Shown here in pieces: positions 9,641-18,605 of a DNA stretch of 64,000 nt. The notes under the pieces were generated by a model, which saw only the letters and a list, made by a program, of their open reading frames with translations, was not told where the DNA came from and did not search any database. The position numbers and the translations under genes were made by a program. Within the stretch, counting starts at the first letter, position 1, and the number at the start of each line of letters is the position of its first letter. Source of the DNA: Chryseobacterium sp. MYb264 (GTDB lineage: Bacteria > Bacteroidota > Bacteroidia > Flavobacteriales > Weeksellaceae). The stretch lies in the NCBI RefSeq assembly GCF_035974275.1, contig NZ_CP142422.1:186001-250000 (forward strand), in the 5' to 3' direction.

Positions 9641-12511
9641 ATGAACCGATTTTATTTTGGCGGTAATAAGGCAGCATTATTCTTTGCTATGGCCTTGTTA
9701 CCATCAGGAATGGTATATTCCCAGGTTAAAAAAGATACTGTTGAAAAAGAGAAGAAGATAGATGAGGTTGTTATAATTGGATACGGAAAACAAAGAAAAG
9801 AAGCTGTAACAGGTTCGGTGGTTTCTGTAAAAGGTGATGTAGTGAGAGAAGTGCCTTCTGCGAATGTGAGTCAGGCATTACAAGGAAGGGTAGCCGGTGT
9901 GGATATCGCACAGACTTCCAGTAAACCCGGAGCTCCGATGCAGATCAGGATCAGGGGAACACGGTCGTTAACGGCTGAAAATGATCCATTGATCGTATTG
10001 GACGGTATTCCTTTCCCGGGATCACTGGCTGATATAAGCCCCAATGATATTCAGAGCATGGATATCCTGAAAGATGCTTCTGCAACGGCAATTTATGGTT
10101 CGAGAGGAGCGAATGGAGTTATTCTCATCACCTCAAAAACAGGTAGGAAACGTCAGAAAGCTACGTTTACTTATAATACGTATACCGGGATTACGAGCAT
10201 ATTTTCAAAATATCCCATGATGAGTGCTGAAAAGTTTATCAAACTGAGGGACGATGCAGGGCTTTTTACCCAATACGGAGCAGACGAGTCCAGAGAGGTC
10301 AATACAGACTGGCAGGATCTGATGTATAAAAACGGAATTCTCACCAATCACGATGTAGGTATTACGGGAGGGACAGAAAAAGGATCGTATAACTTTGGAT
10401 TCAGTTACTATAATGAGCAGTCAGTTCTTCCGGGGCAGAACTTTGAAAGATTCAATGTCAGAGGAAGTCTGGATCAGGAACTTGGGAAATATTTCAGAAT
10501 CGGACTTACAACCAATAATGCTTATACCGTGAATAACGGAAGCAATTTGGGATTGTATAATACGCTGAGCAATACTCCGGTTGCGAATCCTTATAATGCG
10601 GACGGAAGCTGGAAAGAAAGGGTAGTGATGTCGGCTGATACTCAATATGTTTATTCGAGAGATGTCATCAATAATCTTGGAGATGCATGGGTGGATAAAG
10701 CTCTTGCATTCAGTTCTTATAATAATTTCTTTGGAGAATTTAAATTGCCCTGGATTGACGGTTTAACCTTCAGAACCAATGTCGGATTAAATTTTAAAAC
10801 CACCAATACGGGAAGTTATACCGGAGAAGGAGTGTTCAGCTCGGAGCCCAACAATTTATCAACTGCAGCTATCGGAAACTCTTTATTAACCCATTGGGTA
10901 AATGAAAATATTTTAACCTATGATAAGACTTTTGCAGGAAAACATAAAGTAAATGTAGTGGCTTTACAGTCTCAGGAACAGAGAAAATTCAACAGTTCTT
11001 ACATTTCAGCAAGAGATATTCCGGCGGACGCTTTCCAGTTTTATAATTTGGGACAGGCTCAGGGAGAGATTACCATTAATCCTGATAATCAGGGATATTA
11101 TAAAAGAGGGCTAAGATCCTGGATGGGGCGTGTAATGTACGAATATGACGGACGTTATATGTTTACAGCTACCATCAGAGGAGATGGTTCTTCGGTATTG
11201 GCTCCGGGACATCAGTGGAATATTTACAATGCCTTCTCTGTTGGATGGAATATTTCAAAAGAAAAATTCCTGAGAGATTCTAAGGTGATTAATAACTTAA
11301 AGCTGCGTTTCGGATATGGTGAAACTTCCAATCAGGCGGTACAGCCGTATTCTACATTAGGGCTTTTATCTACCTCGCCATATAATTTCGGAAACGCTAA
11401 TGCCATCGGGTATTATGTTTCACGTTCGCCAAACCCTACTTTGGGATGGGAGTTTTCGGAAACACTGAATTATGGTTTAGATTTCGGATTATTTAATAAC
11501 AGATTAACGGGTACTGTAGAATATTATACCACGAATACAAAAAATTTATTATTAGATGTGACACTGCCTGCAACTTCCGGAGTGAATGTATTTACAGGGA
11601 ATGTAGGTTCTACAACCAATAAAGGGATTGAGGTTTCTTTAAATGGTTCAATTATCAATAATCAGGATTTCTCCTGGGATTTGGGCGTGAATTTTTATGC
11701 GAATAGAAATAAAATTACATCATTGGCTTCCGGTGAAACAAGAAATGCTTCCAACTGGTGGTTTGTTGGGCATTCTATCAATTCGATCTACGATTATCAG
11801 TATGTAGGATTGTGGCAGCCGGGAGATCCTTATATGAGTATTCTTGAACCTGGAGATCCAAAACTGATCGAAGGATCCATTAAAGTTTTATATACAGGAG
11901 GATATAATGCAGACGGCAGTCCCGTACGAGCTATTAATGCAGATGACAGACAAATTATGAATGCAGATCCTGATTTTCAGGGAGGTTTCAATACCCGACT
12001 GGCATATAAAAACTTTGATTTAAGTATTGTCGGCGCATTTAAAAGCGGAGGAATTTTGATCAGTACCTTATACGGAACCACCGGATATCTGAACATGATG
12101 AACGGAAGACGTAATAACGTGGATGTAGACTACTGGACTACCGAAAATACGGATGCTTATTATCCTAGGCCGGGAAGTATTCAGAGTAATAATAATCCTA
12201 AATACGGAAATACACTGGGATATTTCGATGCTTCATATCTGAAGATCAGAACCATCACCGTTGGATACAATTTTAACCAGGGTGTTTTCAAAAAAGCAGG
12301 CATCAATAAAATGAGACTGTATGCTACCGTGACCAACCCTTTTGTCTTTTTCTCACCTTATCATAAAGCATCAGGAATGGATCCGGAAACCAACTCGTTC
12401 GGAAATCAAAATCAGGCTGTTTCCGATGTGTACCCGTCCAGATTTTTAACTATCGGAACCAATACGCCTTCGCTTAGAAATTATATGATTGGTTTAAACT
12501 TAACATTCTAA
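9641..12511 (+). CDS. SusC/RagA-family TonB-linked outer-membrane transporter
   Basis: A 956-aa outer-membrane barrel that imports oligosaccharides with TonB energy. It has a signal peptide (about 1-27, ending VYSQ) and a TonB-box-like KIDEVVIIGYG. The plug domain contains the RagA/SusC signature around LKDASATAIYGSRGANGVI, followed by a long beta-barrel ending in Phe (GLNLTF). It lacks the roughly 80-residue carboxypeptidase-regulatory-like extension found at the N-terminus of many SusC proteins. It sits next to susD (11 bp to its ATG) and among xylan hydrolases, so xylo-oligosaccharides are the likely substrate. Confidence 0.95.
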   Translation: MNRFYFGGNKAALFFAMALLPSGMVYSQVKKDTVEKEKKIDEVVIIGYGKQRKEAVTGSVVSVKGDVVREVPSANVSQALQGRVAGVDIAQTSSKPGAPMQIRIRGTRSLTAENDPLIVLDGIPFPGSLADISPNDIQSMDILKDASATAIYGSRGANGVILITSKTGRKRQKATFTYNTYTGITSIFSKYPMMSAEKFIKLRDDAGLFTQYGADESREVNTDWQDLMYKNGILTNHDVGITGGTEKGSYNFGFSYYNEQSVLPGQNFERFNVRGSLDQELGKYFRIGLTTNNAYTVNNGSNLGLYNTLSNTPVANPYNADGSWKERVVMSADTQYVYSRDVINNLGDAWVDKALAFSSYNNFFGEFKLPWIDGLTFRTNVGLNFKTTNTGSYTGEGVFSSEPNNLSTAAIGNSLLTHWVNENILTYDKTFAGKHKVNVVALQSQEQRKFNSSYISARDIPADAFQFYNLGQAQGEITINPDNQGYYKRGLRSWMGRVMYEYDGRYMFTATIRGDGSSVLAPGHQWNIYNAFSVGWNISKEKFLRDSKVINNLKLRFGYGETSNQAVQPYSTLGLLSTSPYNFGNANAIGYYVSRSPNPTLGWEFSETLNYGLDFGLFNNRLTGTVEYYTTNTKNLLLDVTLPATSGVNVFTGNVGSTTNKGIEVSLNGSIINNQDFSWDLGVNFYANRNKITSLASGETRNASNWWFVGHSINSIYDYQYVGLWQPGDPYMSILEPGDPKLIEGSIKVLYTGGYNADGSPVRAINADDRQIMNADPDFQGGFNTRLAYKNFDLSIVGAFKSGGILISTLYGTTGYLNMMNGRRNNVDVDYWTTENTDAYYPRPGSIQSNNNPKYGNTLGYFDASYLKIRTITVGYNFNQGVFKKAGINKMRLYATVTNPFVFFSPYHKASGMDPETNSFGNQNQAVSDVYPSRFLTIGTNTPSLRNYMIGLNLTF

Positions 12512-12522
12512 AATTGAGTCAT

Positions 12523-14454
12523 ATGAAAAAGTTCAGAATAAATACAGCAGCCAAAATTTTACTGTGCACCGTAGTACTGTCAAGTTGTTCAGACTTACTG
12601 GAAGAGGAGCCACGCGGCATCTATACACCGGAATACTTTGAGACTGAAGCCGGAGTTTTAGGAGGAATCACATCCATGTATGCTCATTTACGATATATAT
12701 ATGGCAACGGGTATTGGCTTAATGCCTGCGAAACAGGAACAGATGAATATACCTATGGTCATGCCGGAGATGGGAATTTCAAGGATATGGATATGTCCGG
12801 AGCCGGAAATCTTACCCCTTCATCAAGCCGAGCCGATGTTCTTTGGAATAACGCGTTCAGAAATATCAACACCGCTAACGGAGTGATTCAAAAGGGTTCT
12901 GGAGTAGGTGTTTCAGAAGCCATTATTGCAGAAGCAAGATTCTTCAGGGCATTTGATTATTTTATGCTGGCGCAGACTTTCGGAGGAGTTCCTTTGGATC
13001 TGGGTTCAGGGGAATTGCAGTTTAATATCAGTACTTCAAGATTTTCAAAAAGAAATACAGTTCCTGAAGTTTATACGAAAGTCATTTTTCCTGATTTGAT
13101 TAAAGCAATTGCAGATTTACCCGCTGCTCCACGTGTTACCGGAGGAGTGACGAAAAATGTAGCTCGTCTTTATCTGGCAAAAGCCTATTTAACTTTCGGT
13201 TGGTGGCTTCAGAACCCGAACGGCATTCCAACCTATCCTCAGGCGGATAGAGTAGATCCGAACGGTCAGAATGCACAGTGGTATTTTCAGCAGGCTTACA
13301 ACCTTGCTTTAGACGGAATTACCAACCCCGGAAATTATGGTTTACAGGCCACTTTTTATGATGTTAATTTAGCACAAAACGACAGAAATAAAGAAATGAT
13401 GCTGTATGCAGATCATACGGAATCCAGTGAATATTATGACGGATCTAGCCATTCGTATAATACAGGTTCTTCTCCTGGCAATTTTGCGGTATGGATGACG
13501 ACCTGGGATTATACTTTCCTTGAAAGTTCTGCTACTCCTTCGTGGACGGGAACTCCCATAAGATCTGTTCAGAGAGAGGCTGCACAGGCATATGGCCGTC
13601 CGTGGAAAACCATGGCACCAACGATTGATGTCGTAAAAAATACTTTTGCCAATAAAATACAGGATTCCAGATACGATGGAACTTTTGTGACCACTTTCAG
13701 AGGAAACTGGAACAAAGCGGGAATTTCAAATGCAACTTTATATAATGCGAATGGTTTAGCAGTGCAGCCGGGAAGTGCCATTCTAACTTTCCTGAATGAT
13801 GATCCTGCTCAGACCATCGATTATTCAAATACTGTTTACAAAAGCAACGTGGGGGCGGGAGTGCTTCCTGGAAGAGCAGATTACGTAATTGCTCCAAGCG
13901 GAATCAGCAGATATGCCTACCCGAATCTTTGGAAAATAGGAACTTACAGAACCGATAACGGTACAGGTTTGGGGCAGCCCAACGGAGGAATTACCCGTCC
14001 GTTTCCTGTAGCCAAGTTCTCTGAATTCTATTTTGTTGCAGCAGAAGCGGCAGTAAAAGGAGCTTCAGGAACCATGACGGCAAGAGATTTAATCAATGTG
14101 ATAAGAGCCAGAGCCGGAAAATGGCGTTGGGATAATAATGGAAATGTAGCTAAAACTGAAGATAACAGCGCGGCTATGATCGCTGCAACACCTGCTGCGA
14201 TCACTATAGATTATATTTTAGCAGAAAGATCCCGCGAATATTACGGTGAAGGATACAGATGGCATGACTTGGTAAGAACTCAAAAATGGGGTGATCTTGC
14301 TAAAACCTATACGATTGGAGGAACCGCTGTTGGAGATCATACCCCACAGACGTTCACCCGAAATATTCCGAACTATTTATATTTAAGACCTATTCCACAG
14401 TCGCAGATGGATGCCATGTCGGAAAATGCGGGTTACCAAAATCCGGGATATTAG
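12523..14454 (+). CDS. SusD/RagB-family surface glycan-binding lipoprotein
   Basis: A 643-aa lipoprotein with a signal peptide and lipobox LSSC (Cys22), followed by SDLLEEEPRG. The TPR-like helical N-terminus includes AEARFFRAFDYFMLAQTFGG, typical of SusD. The C-terminal region has ILAERSREYYGEGYRWHDLVR, the other family hallmark. It should lie on the cell surface as the lid of the SusC barrel and bind xylan chains. ATG 12523 fits the signal peptide better than an in-frame TTG nine bases earlier. A 14-bp hairpin follows. Confidence 0.95.
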   Translation: MKKFRINTAAKILLCTVVLSSCSDLLEEEPRGIYTPEYFETEAGVLGGITSMYAHLRYIYGNGYWLNACETGTDEYTYGHAGDGNFKDMDMSGAGNLTPSSSRADVLWNNAFRNINTANGVIQKGSGVGVSEAIIAEARFFRAFDYFMLAQTFGGVPLDLGSGELQFNISTSRFSKRNTVPEVYTKVIFPDLIKAIADLPAAPRVTGGVTKNVARLYLAKAYLTFGWWLQNPNGIPTYPQADRVDPNGQNAQWYFQQAYNLALDGITNPGNYGLQATFYDVNLAQNDRNKEMMLYADHTESSEYYDGSSHSYNTGSSPGNFAVWMTTWDYTFLESSATPSWTGTPIRSVQREAAQAYGRPWKTMAPTIDVVKNTFANKIQDSRYDGTFVTTFRGNWNKAGISNATLYNANGLAVQPGSAILTFLNDDPAQTIDYSNTVYKSNVGAGVLPGRADYVIAPSGISRYAYPNLWKIGTYRTDNGTGLGQPNGGITRPFPVAKFSEFYFVAAEAAVKGASGTMTARDLINVIRARAGKWRWDNNGNVAKTEDNSAAMIAATPAAITIDYILAERSREYYGEGYRWHDLVRTQKWGDLAKTYTIGGTAVGDHTPQTFTRNIPNYLYLRPIPQSQMDAMSENAGYQNPGY

Positions 14455-14487
14455 TTTAATTAAAAATTTCTACATTCATATTATTAA

Positions 14488-14523
14488 AAACAAAGTGGGA
14501 GATTTGCCCCTCCTGCTTTGTTT
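14488..14523 (+). terminator. Hairpin between susD and mannonate dehydratase gene
   Basis: AAACAAAG-T-G-GGAG (14488-14501) pairs with CTCC-T-G-CTTTGTTT (14510-14523). This gives a continuous 14-bp stem with two G-T pairs and an 8-nt loop, ending in TTT. It could lower expression of the catabolic genes relative to susCD. The T tract is short, so read-through is likely. Confidence 0.6.
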
Positions 14524-14548
14524 AATGAAATTTAAAATCAAAAGAATT

Positions 14549-15724
14549 ATGGAAAAAACATGGCGTTGGTTTGGCAAAAAAGATAAGATTCAATTAAATA
14601 TGCTTCGTCAGATTGGTGTGGAAGGCATTGTTTCTGCCCTTCACGACATTTCGAATGGGGAGATTTGGCCTTTGGAGGCTATTAACGAGTATAAAGGGTA
14701 TATCGAAAGTTTCGGACTTCGCTGGTCGGTTGTAGAAAGTCTTCCGGTAAGTGAAGCCATCAAATATGGTGGTGGAAACCGAGATCATTTAATTGAAAAT
14801 TATATTAAAAGTCTCGAAAATTTAGGAAAGGCAGGCATTACAACGGTCTGTTATAATTTCATGCCTGTGCTGGATTGGGCGAGAACGGATCTGTATTTTC
14901 AATGGGCAGACGGTTCTTCATCTTTATATTTTGATAAAGCTAAATTTGCCTATTTTGAAATCCATATTTTGGAAAGAAAGGGTGCTGAAAGCGATTATAC
15001 TCCTGAAGTTTTAGCTAAAGTTGATGAACTAAAAAAGACGATCACCGAAGAAGAGAAAAATGATTTAATTGATTCTATTATCGTTAAAACACAGGGCTTT
15101 GTGAATGGAAACATCAAAGAAGACGATCAAAATCCTGTTTCTATTTTCAAAAGCCTGTTGGCTTTGTATGATGGAATTGATAAACATCAGCTTCGTCAGA
15201 ATATGAAATATTTCCTCGAACAAATAATACCTGTTTGCGAAGAATATGGCATTCAGATGTGTGTTCACCCAGATGATCCGCCGTTTTCATTATTAGGCTT
15301 GCCGAGAATTGTGACGAACGAAGAGGATATTGACTGGTTTTTAAATGAAGTCGATAACCCGCATAACGGATTGACATTCTGTACAGGTTCTCTAAGTGCA
15401 GGATTACAGAATGATGTTCCCAAGCTGGCTCAAAAATATGCCCACCGAACCAAATTCGTTCATTTAAGAAGCACCAATGTGTTTGAAAACGGAGATTTTA
15501 TCGAAGCACATCATTTGGAAGGCCGCGGAAAATTAATAGAGGTGATTCGCATTTTTGAAAAGGAGAACCCAAGTTTACCCATGCGAATTGACCACGGAAG
15601 ATTACTGACCGATGATATCGATAAAGGCTACAATCCCGGATATTCCTTTTTAGGAAGAATGCTCGCTTTAGGACAAATCGAAGGCGTTATCGCAACCGTC
15701 CAAAATGAATTATCCAACAAATAA
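14549..15724 (+). CDS. uxuA: Mannonate dehydratase
   Basis: A 391-aa cytoplasmic TIM-barrel enzyme that dehydrates D-mannonate to 2-keto-3-deoxygluconate. Family features are the N-terminal WRWFGKKDKI, the CYNFMPVLDWARTDL block near residue 105, CVHPDDPPFSLLGLPRIV and the metal-binding DHGR near the C-terminus. I chose ATG 14549 because upstream in-frame starts give a non-conserved leader that overlaps susD and the hairpin. With the SDR that follows, it handles glucuronic acid released by the GH67 and GH115 enzymes of this locus. Confidence 0.94.
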   Translation: MEKTWRWFGKKDKIQLNMLRQIGVEGIVSALHDISNGEIWPLEAINEYKGYIESFGLRWSVVESLPVSEAIKYGGGNRDHLIENYIKSLENLGKAGITTVCYNFMPVLDWARTDLYFQWADGSSSLYFDKAKFAYFEIHILERKGAESDYTPEVLAKVDELKKTITEEEKNDLIDSIIVKTQGFVNGNIKEDDQNPVSIFKSLLALYDGIDKHQLRQNMKYFLEQIIPVCEEYGIQMCVHPDDPPFSLLGLPRIVTNEEDIDWFLNEVDNPHNGLTFCTGSLSAGLQNDVPKLAQKYAHRTKFVHLRSTNVFENGDFIEAHHLEGRGKLIEVIRIFEKENPSLPMRIDHGRLLTDDIDKGYNPGYSFLGRMLALGQIEGVIATVQNELSNK

Positions 15725-15761
15725 TTCAATCATTTTAAATAAATATTAAAAAGAATATGGA

Positions 15762-15806
15762 AGTCCCGAAGGGACGACTTAAATCAGGATAGGATGCAAT
15801 CCTATC
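15762..15806. repeat. Intergenic double palindrome, copy 1
   Basis: GTCCC-gaa-GGGAC is followed at a fixed distance by GATAGGAT-gca-ATCCTATC. The same two-hairpin module recurs at 29815-29860, and its second half at 24016-24033. All copies lie between genes of the xylan locus. It resembles a REP-like flavobacterial element. Confidence 0.65.
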
Positions 15807-15839
15807 AAATTTACCATCAACCATCAAGCAGTAAATAAA

Positions 15840-16655
15840 ATGAACGAAATATTCAGCATAAAAGATAAAGTAGCCGTCATTACAGGTGCATCCGGCGTTT
15901 TAGGCGGAAGTTTAGCCAAAAGTTTCATCGAAGCAGGCGCAAAAGTGGTGGCATTGGGAAGAAACCAGCAGATATTAGATGCCCGTGTAAAAGAACTTAC
16001 GAAATCTGGCGGCGATGCATTTGCTGTGGAAGCCAATGTTATGAATGTCGAAAGTCTGGAATCTGCTTCTGAAAAGATCATTGAAAAATATGGTAAAATT
16101 GATATTTTGCTCAATATCGCGGGTGGAAATATACCTACGGCAACGCTCTCTCCTGAGCAGTCATTTCTCGATATGAATTTGGATGGATGGGATGAGGTGA
16201 CGAATCTCAACATCAATGGAACTGTTTATCCAAGTTATGTTTTCGGAAAAGTGATGGCAGAGCAGGGAAGCGGAAGCATTGTTAATATTTCCTCCATGGC
16301 AGCTTACTCAGCGATCACAAGAGTGGCGGGATATTCGGCGGCGAAATCTGCGATTACAAACTTTACGCAATGGCTGGCGTCGGATTTAGCCTTAAAATAT
16401 GGAGATAAAATTCGTGTTAATGCGATTGCTCCCGGATTTTTTATCGGAGATCAAAACCGGGCGATCTTATTAAATCCGGATGGTTCATTGACCGACAGAA
16501 GCAAAAAAGTAATTGCCAAAACCCCCATGGGGAGGTTCGGAGATGCAGAAGAACTCAACGGAGCCGTACAGTTCCTCTGTTCGGAAGCAGCAAGTTTTAT
16601 TACAGGTGCTTTACTTCCTATTGATGGAGGTTTCAGCGCATTTAGTGGAGTGTAA
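15840..16655 (+). CDS. SDR-family oxidoreductase, probable D-mannonate oxidoreductase (fructuronate reductase)
   Basis: A 271-aa short-chain dehydrogenase. The Rossmann nucleotide motif TGASGVLGG lies near residues 16-24, NIAGG near 95, the catalytic Ser in IVNISSMAAYS, and YSAAK holds the catalytic Tyr/Lys. The C-terminal FITGALLPIDGGFSAF is typical of the family. Its place directly after uxuA is the usual Bacteroidota arrangement for reducing fructuronate to mannonate with NAD(P)H. The substrate is inferred from context; the fold is certain. A strong terminator follows. Confidence 0.85.
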   Translation: MNEIFSIKDKVAVITGASGVLGGSLAKSFIEAGAKVVALGRNQQILDARVKELTKSGGDAFAVEANVMNVESLESASEKIIEKYGKIDILLNIAGGNIPTATLSPEQSFLDMNLDGWDEVTNLNINGTVYPSYVFGKVMAEQGSGSIVNISSMAAYSAITRVAGYSAAKSAITNFTQWLASDLALKYGDKIRVNAIAPGFFIGDQNRAILLNPDGSLTDRSKKVIAKTPMGRFGDAEELNGAVQFLCSEAASFITGALLPIDGGFSAFSGV

Positions 16656-16685
16656 AAAGATACAATCAGTTTTATATAGTTAGCA

Positions 16686-16729
16686 AACAGGGTCTTTCAT
16701 TTTTATGTTTGACGAGACCTTGTTTTTTT
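16686..16729 (+). terminator. Rho-independent terminator after the SDR gene
   Basis: AACAGGGTCT (16686-16695) pairs with AGACCTTGTT (16715-16724, one G-T pair) and is followed by a seven-T run to 16729. It closes the uptake/glucuronate block. The remaining spacer to 16893 probably holds the promoter of the hydrolase block, but I find no clear consensus there. Confidence 0.8.
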
Positions 16730-16893
16730 AATGATTATTGTAATCTGCAAATATTTACTGATTATACTCTATGAAATAAGGAGAAAACGTTCTATAAGAT
16801 AGGTTTAAATGGCACTCTTTATTTACAGGGAAACCATTTGAATCTATTTTTAATCTTCTGAACGACAATAGAAGAAATAAAAAATTACAGAAT

Positions 16894-18594
16894 ATGAATC
16901 AATCATTGAGCATCAGGAAATTTATTTCACTGGCTGTCATGGCTTTATTTTTTTTTGAAAGCCTTCATGCACAGGTTTTTTCAGATTTCACCTACAAAGG
17001 AAATGATAAGATCTACGCAGAAAACCGTTTAGAAGAAGATGAATTTTATTCACCCATTTTGCAGGGTTGCTATCCTGATCCGAGCATTACAAGAAAAGGA
17101 AACGATTATTATTTGGTGAATTCCTCTTTTGCGATGTTTCCCGGTGTGCCGATTTTTCATTCCAATGATCTGGTGAATTGGACACAAATCGGTCATGTTC
17201 TCGACAGGCCTTCTCAGCTAAAATTAGAAAATGCAGGATTTTCGGAGGGAATTTATGCTCCCGATATTCAATACAATAGATTCAACGATACTTTTTACAT
17301 GGTGACGACGCAGATTGCAGGCGGAATCGGAAATATGGTGGTGAAAACCAAAGATCCTAAAAAAGGTTGGGGAGAAGTTCAGAAATTGAATTTCGACGGT
17401 ATCGATCCGTCTATTTTCTTTGATGATAACGGTAAAGCATACATCGTTCACAATGACGCTCCTCCCAAAGGAACCGAACAATACAGCGGTCATCGCGTGA
17501 TTAAAATCTGGGATTACGATCTCGAAAAAGATCAGGTGATTGCCGGAACAGATAAAATCATCGTCAATGGAGGTGTTGATATTACCCAAAAACCGATTTG
17601 GATTGAAGGTCCCCATTTGTATAAGAAAAACGAAAAATATTTTCTGATGTGTGCGGAAGGCGGAACAGGTGGTAATCATAGTGAAGTTATTTTCATTGCT
17701 GATTCTCCGAAAGGACCATTTATTCCGGCGGGAAATAACCCAATTTTAACCCAGAGATATTTTCCTAAAGACCGAAAAGATAAGGTGGATTGGGCTGGGC
17801 ACGCCGATTTGGTGGAAACATCTGACGGAAATTATTACGGGGTATTTCTGGCGGTTCGTCCGAATGAGAAAAACCGCGTGAATACAGGTCGTGAAACCTT
17901 TATTCTTCCCGTTGACTGGAGCGGAACGTATCCTGTTTTTCAAAACGGACTGGTTCCGATGAAAACCAAAGTAAAGATGCCGAAAGGAATTAAAAATCAG
18001 ACAGGACAAAACGGATTTTTTCCCAATGGAAATTTTATGTTTAATGATGATTTGAAGAGTGTTAAACTCGATGATCGTTGGATCGCGATGCGTGGAGCCC
18101 GTGAAAAATTTACCGTTCAGACAAAAAACGGGGTTAAAATTAATCCGTTCAATGTCAACAGTAAAGCAAAAGCTCCGGTTTCGGCTTTATTTCACAGACA
18201 GCAGCATGCGAGTTTTGAAGCCACCGTTTCTTTAGATTTTAAGCCGAAATCAGAAAAAGAATTGGCAGGAATTACCTGTTATCAAAGCGAAAACTCACAG
18301 TATGTTTTCGGAGTTACAAAGAAAGAGAAAGATTTTTACATTGTTTTGGAAAGAACAGAAAAGGGAAATTCAACTACCATCTCAAGTGAAAAAATTTCAC
18401 TTTCAAAAAATATAAAGCTTCAGGTGATTGCAGAGGGAGATGATTACCAGTTTAATTATTCCCTTGATGAAAAAAAATATAAAAATTTAGGCGGAAAAGT
18501 GTCCGGAGATATTTTGTCCACGGACGTCGCCGGCGGATTTACTGGAAGTTTGATTGGCTTATACAGCACTTTTGCGAATGATATTAAATTGTAA
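16894..18594 (+). CDS. GH43 glycoside hydrolase (beta-xylosidase/alpha-L-arabinofuranosidase), exported
   Basis: A 566-aa protein with a signal peptide (about 1-26, LHAQ). The five-bladed propeller (about 55-350) shows the GH43 catalytic triad: Asp62 in YPDPS (base), Asp171 in DGIDPS (pKa modulator) and Glu238 in WIEGPH (acid). A C-terminal beta-sandwich of the beta-xylosidase C2 type follows (about 370-566). It probably trims xylose or arabinose from xylo-oligosaccharides in the periplasm or at the surface; which sugar cannot be told by eye. The GH115 gene follows after 11 bp, so the two should be co-transcribed. Confidence 0.92.
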   Translation: MNQSLSIRKFISLAVMALFFFESLHAQVFSDFTYKGNDKIYAENRLEEDEFYSPILQGCYPDPSITRKGNDYYLVNSSFAMFPGVPIFHSNDLVNWTQIGHVLDRPSQLKLENAGFSEGIYAPDIQYNRFNDTFYMVTTQIAGGIGNMVVKTKDPKKGWGEVQKLNFDGIDPSIFFDDNGKAYIVHNDAPPKGTEQYSGHRVIKIWDYDLEKDQVIAGTDKIIVNGGVDITQKPIWIEGPHLYKKNEKYFLMCAEGGTGGNHSEVIFIADSPKGPFIPAGNNPILTQRYFPKDRKDKVDWAGHADLVETSDGNYYGVFLAVRPNEKNRVNTGRETFILPVDWSGTYPVFQNGLVPMKTKVKMPKGIKNQTGQNGFFPNGNFMFNDDLKSVKLDDRWIAMRGAREKFTVQTKNGVKINPFNVNSKAKAPVSALFHRQQHASFEATVSLDFKPKSEKELAGITCYQSENSQYVFGVTKKEKDFYIVLERTEKGNSTTISSEKISLSKNIKLQVIAEGDDYQFNYSLDEKKYKNLGGKVSGDILSTDVAGGFTGSLIGLYSTFANDIKL

Positions 18595-18605
18595 ATAAAT
18601 TGAAA

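Noticed and set aside
14411..14548. Longer N-terminus for mannonate dehydratase
   Set aside because: It overlaps the end of susD, crosses the hairpin at 14488-14523 and adds sequence unlike the family; the enzyme begins at MEKTWRWFG.
17224..17679. 151-residue minus-strand frame inside the GH43 gene
   Set aside because: It is a shadow of a well-supported GH43 coding sequence on the other strand.
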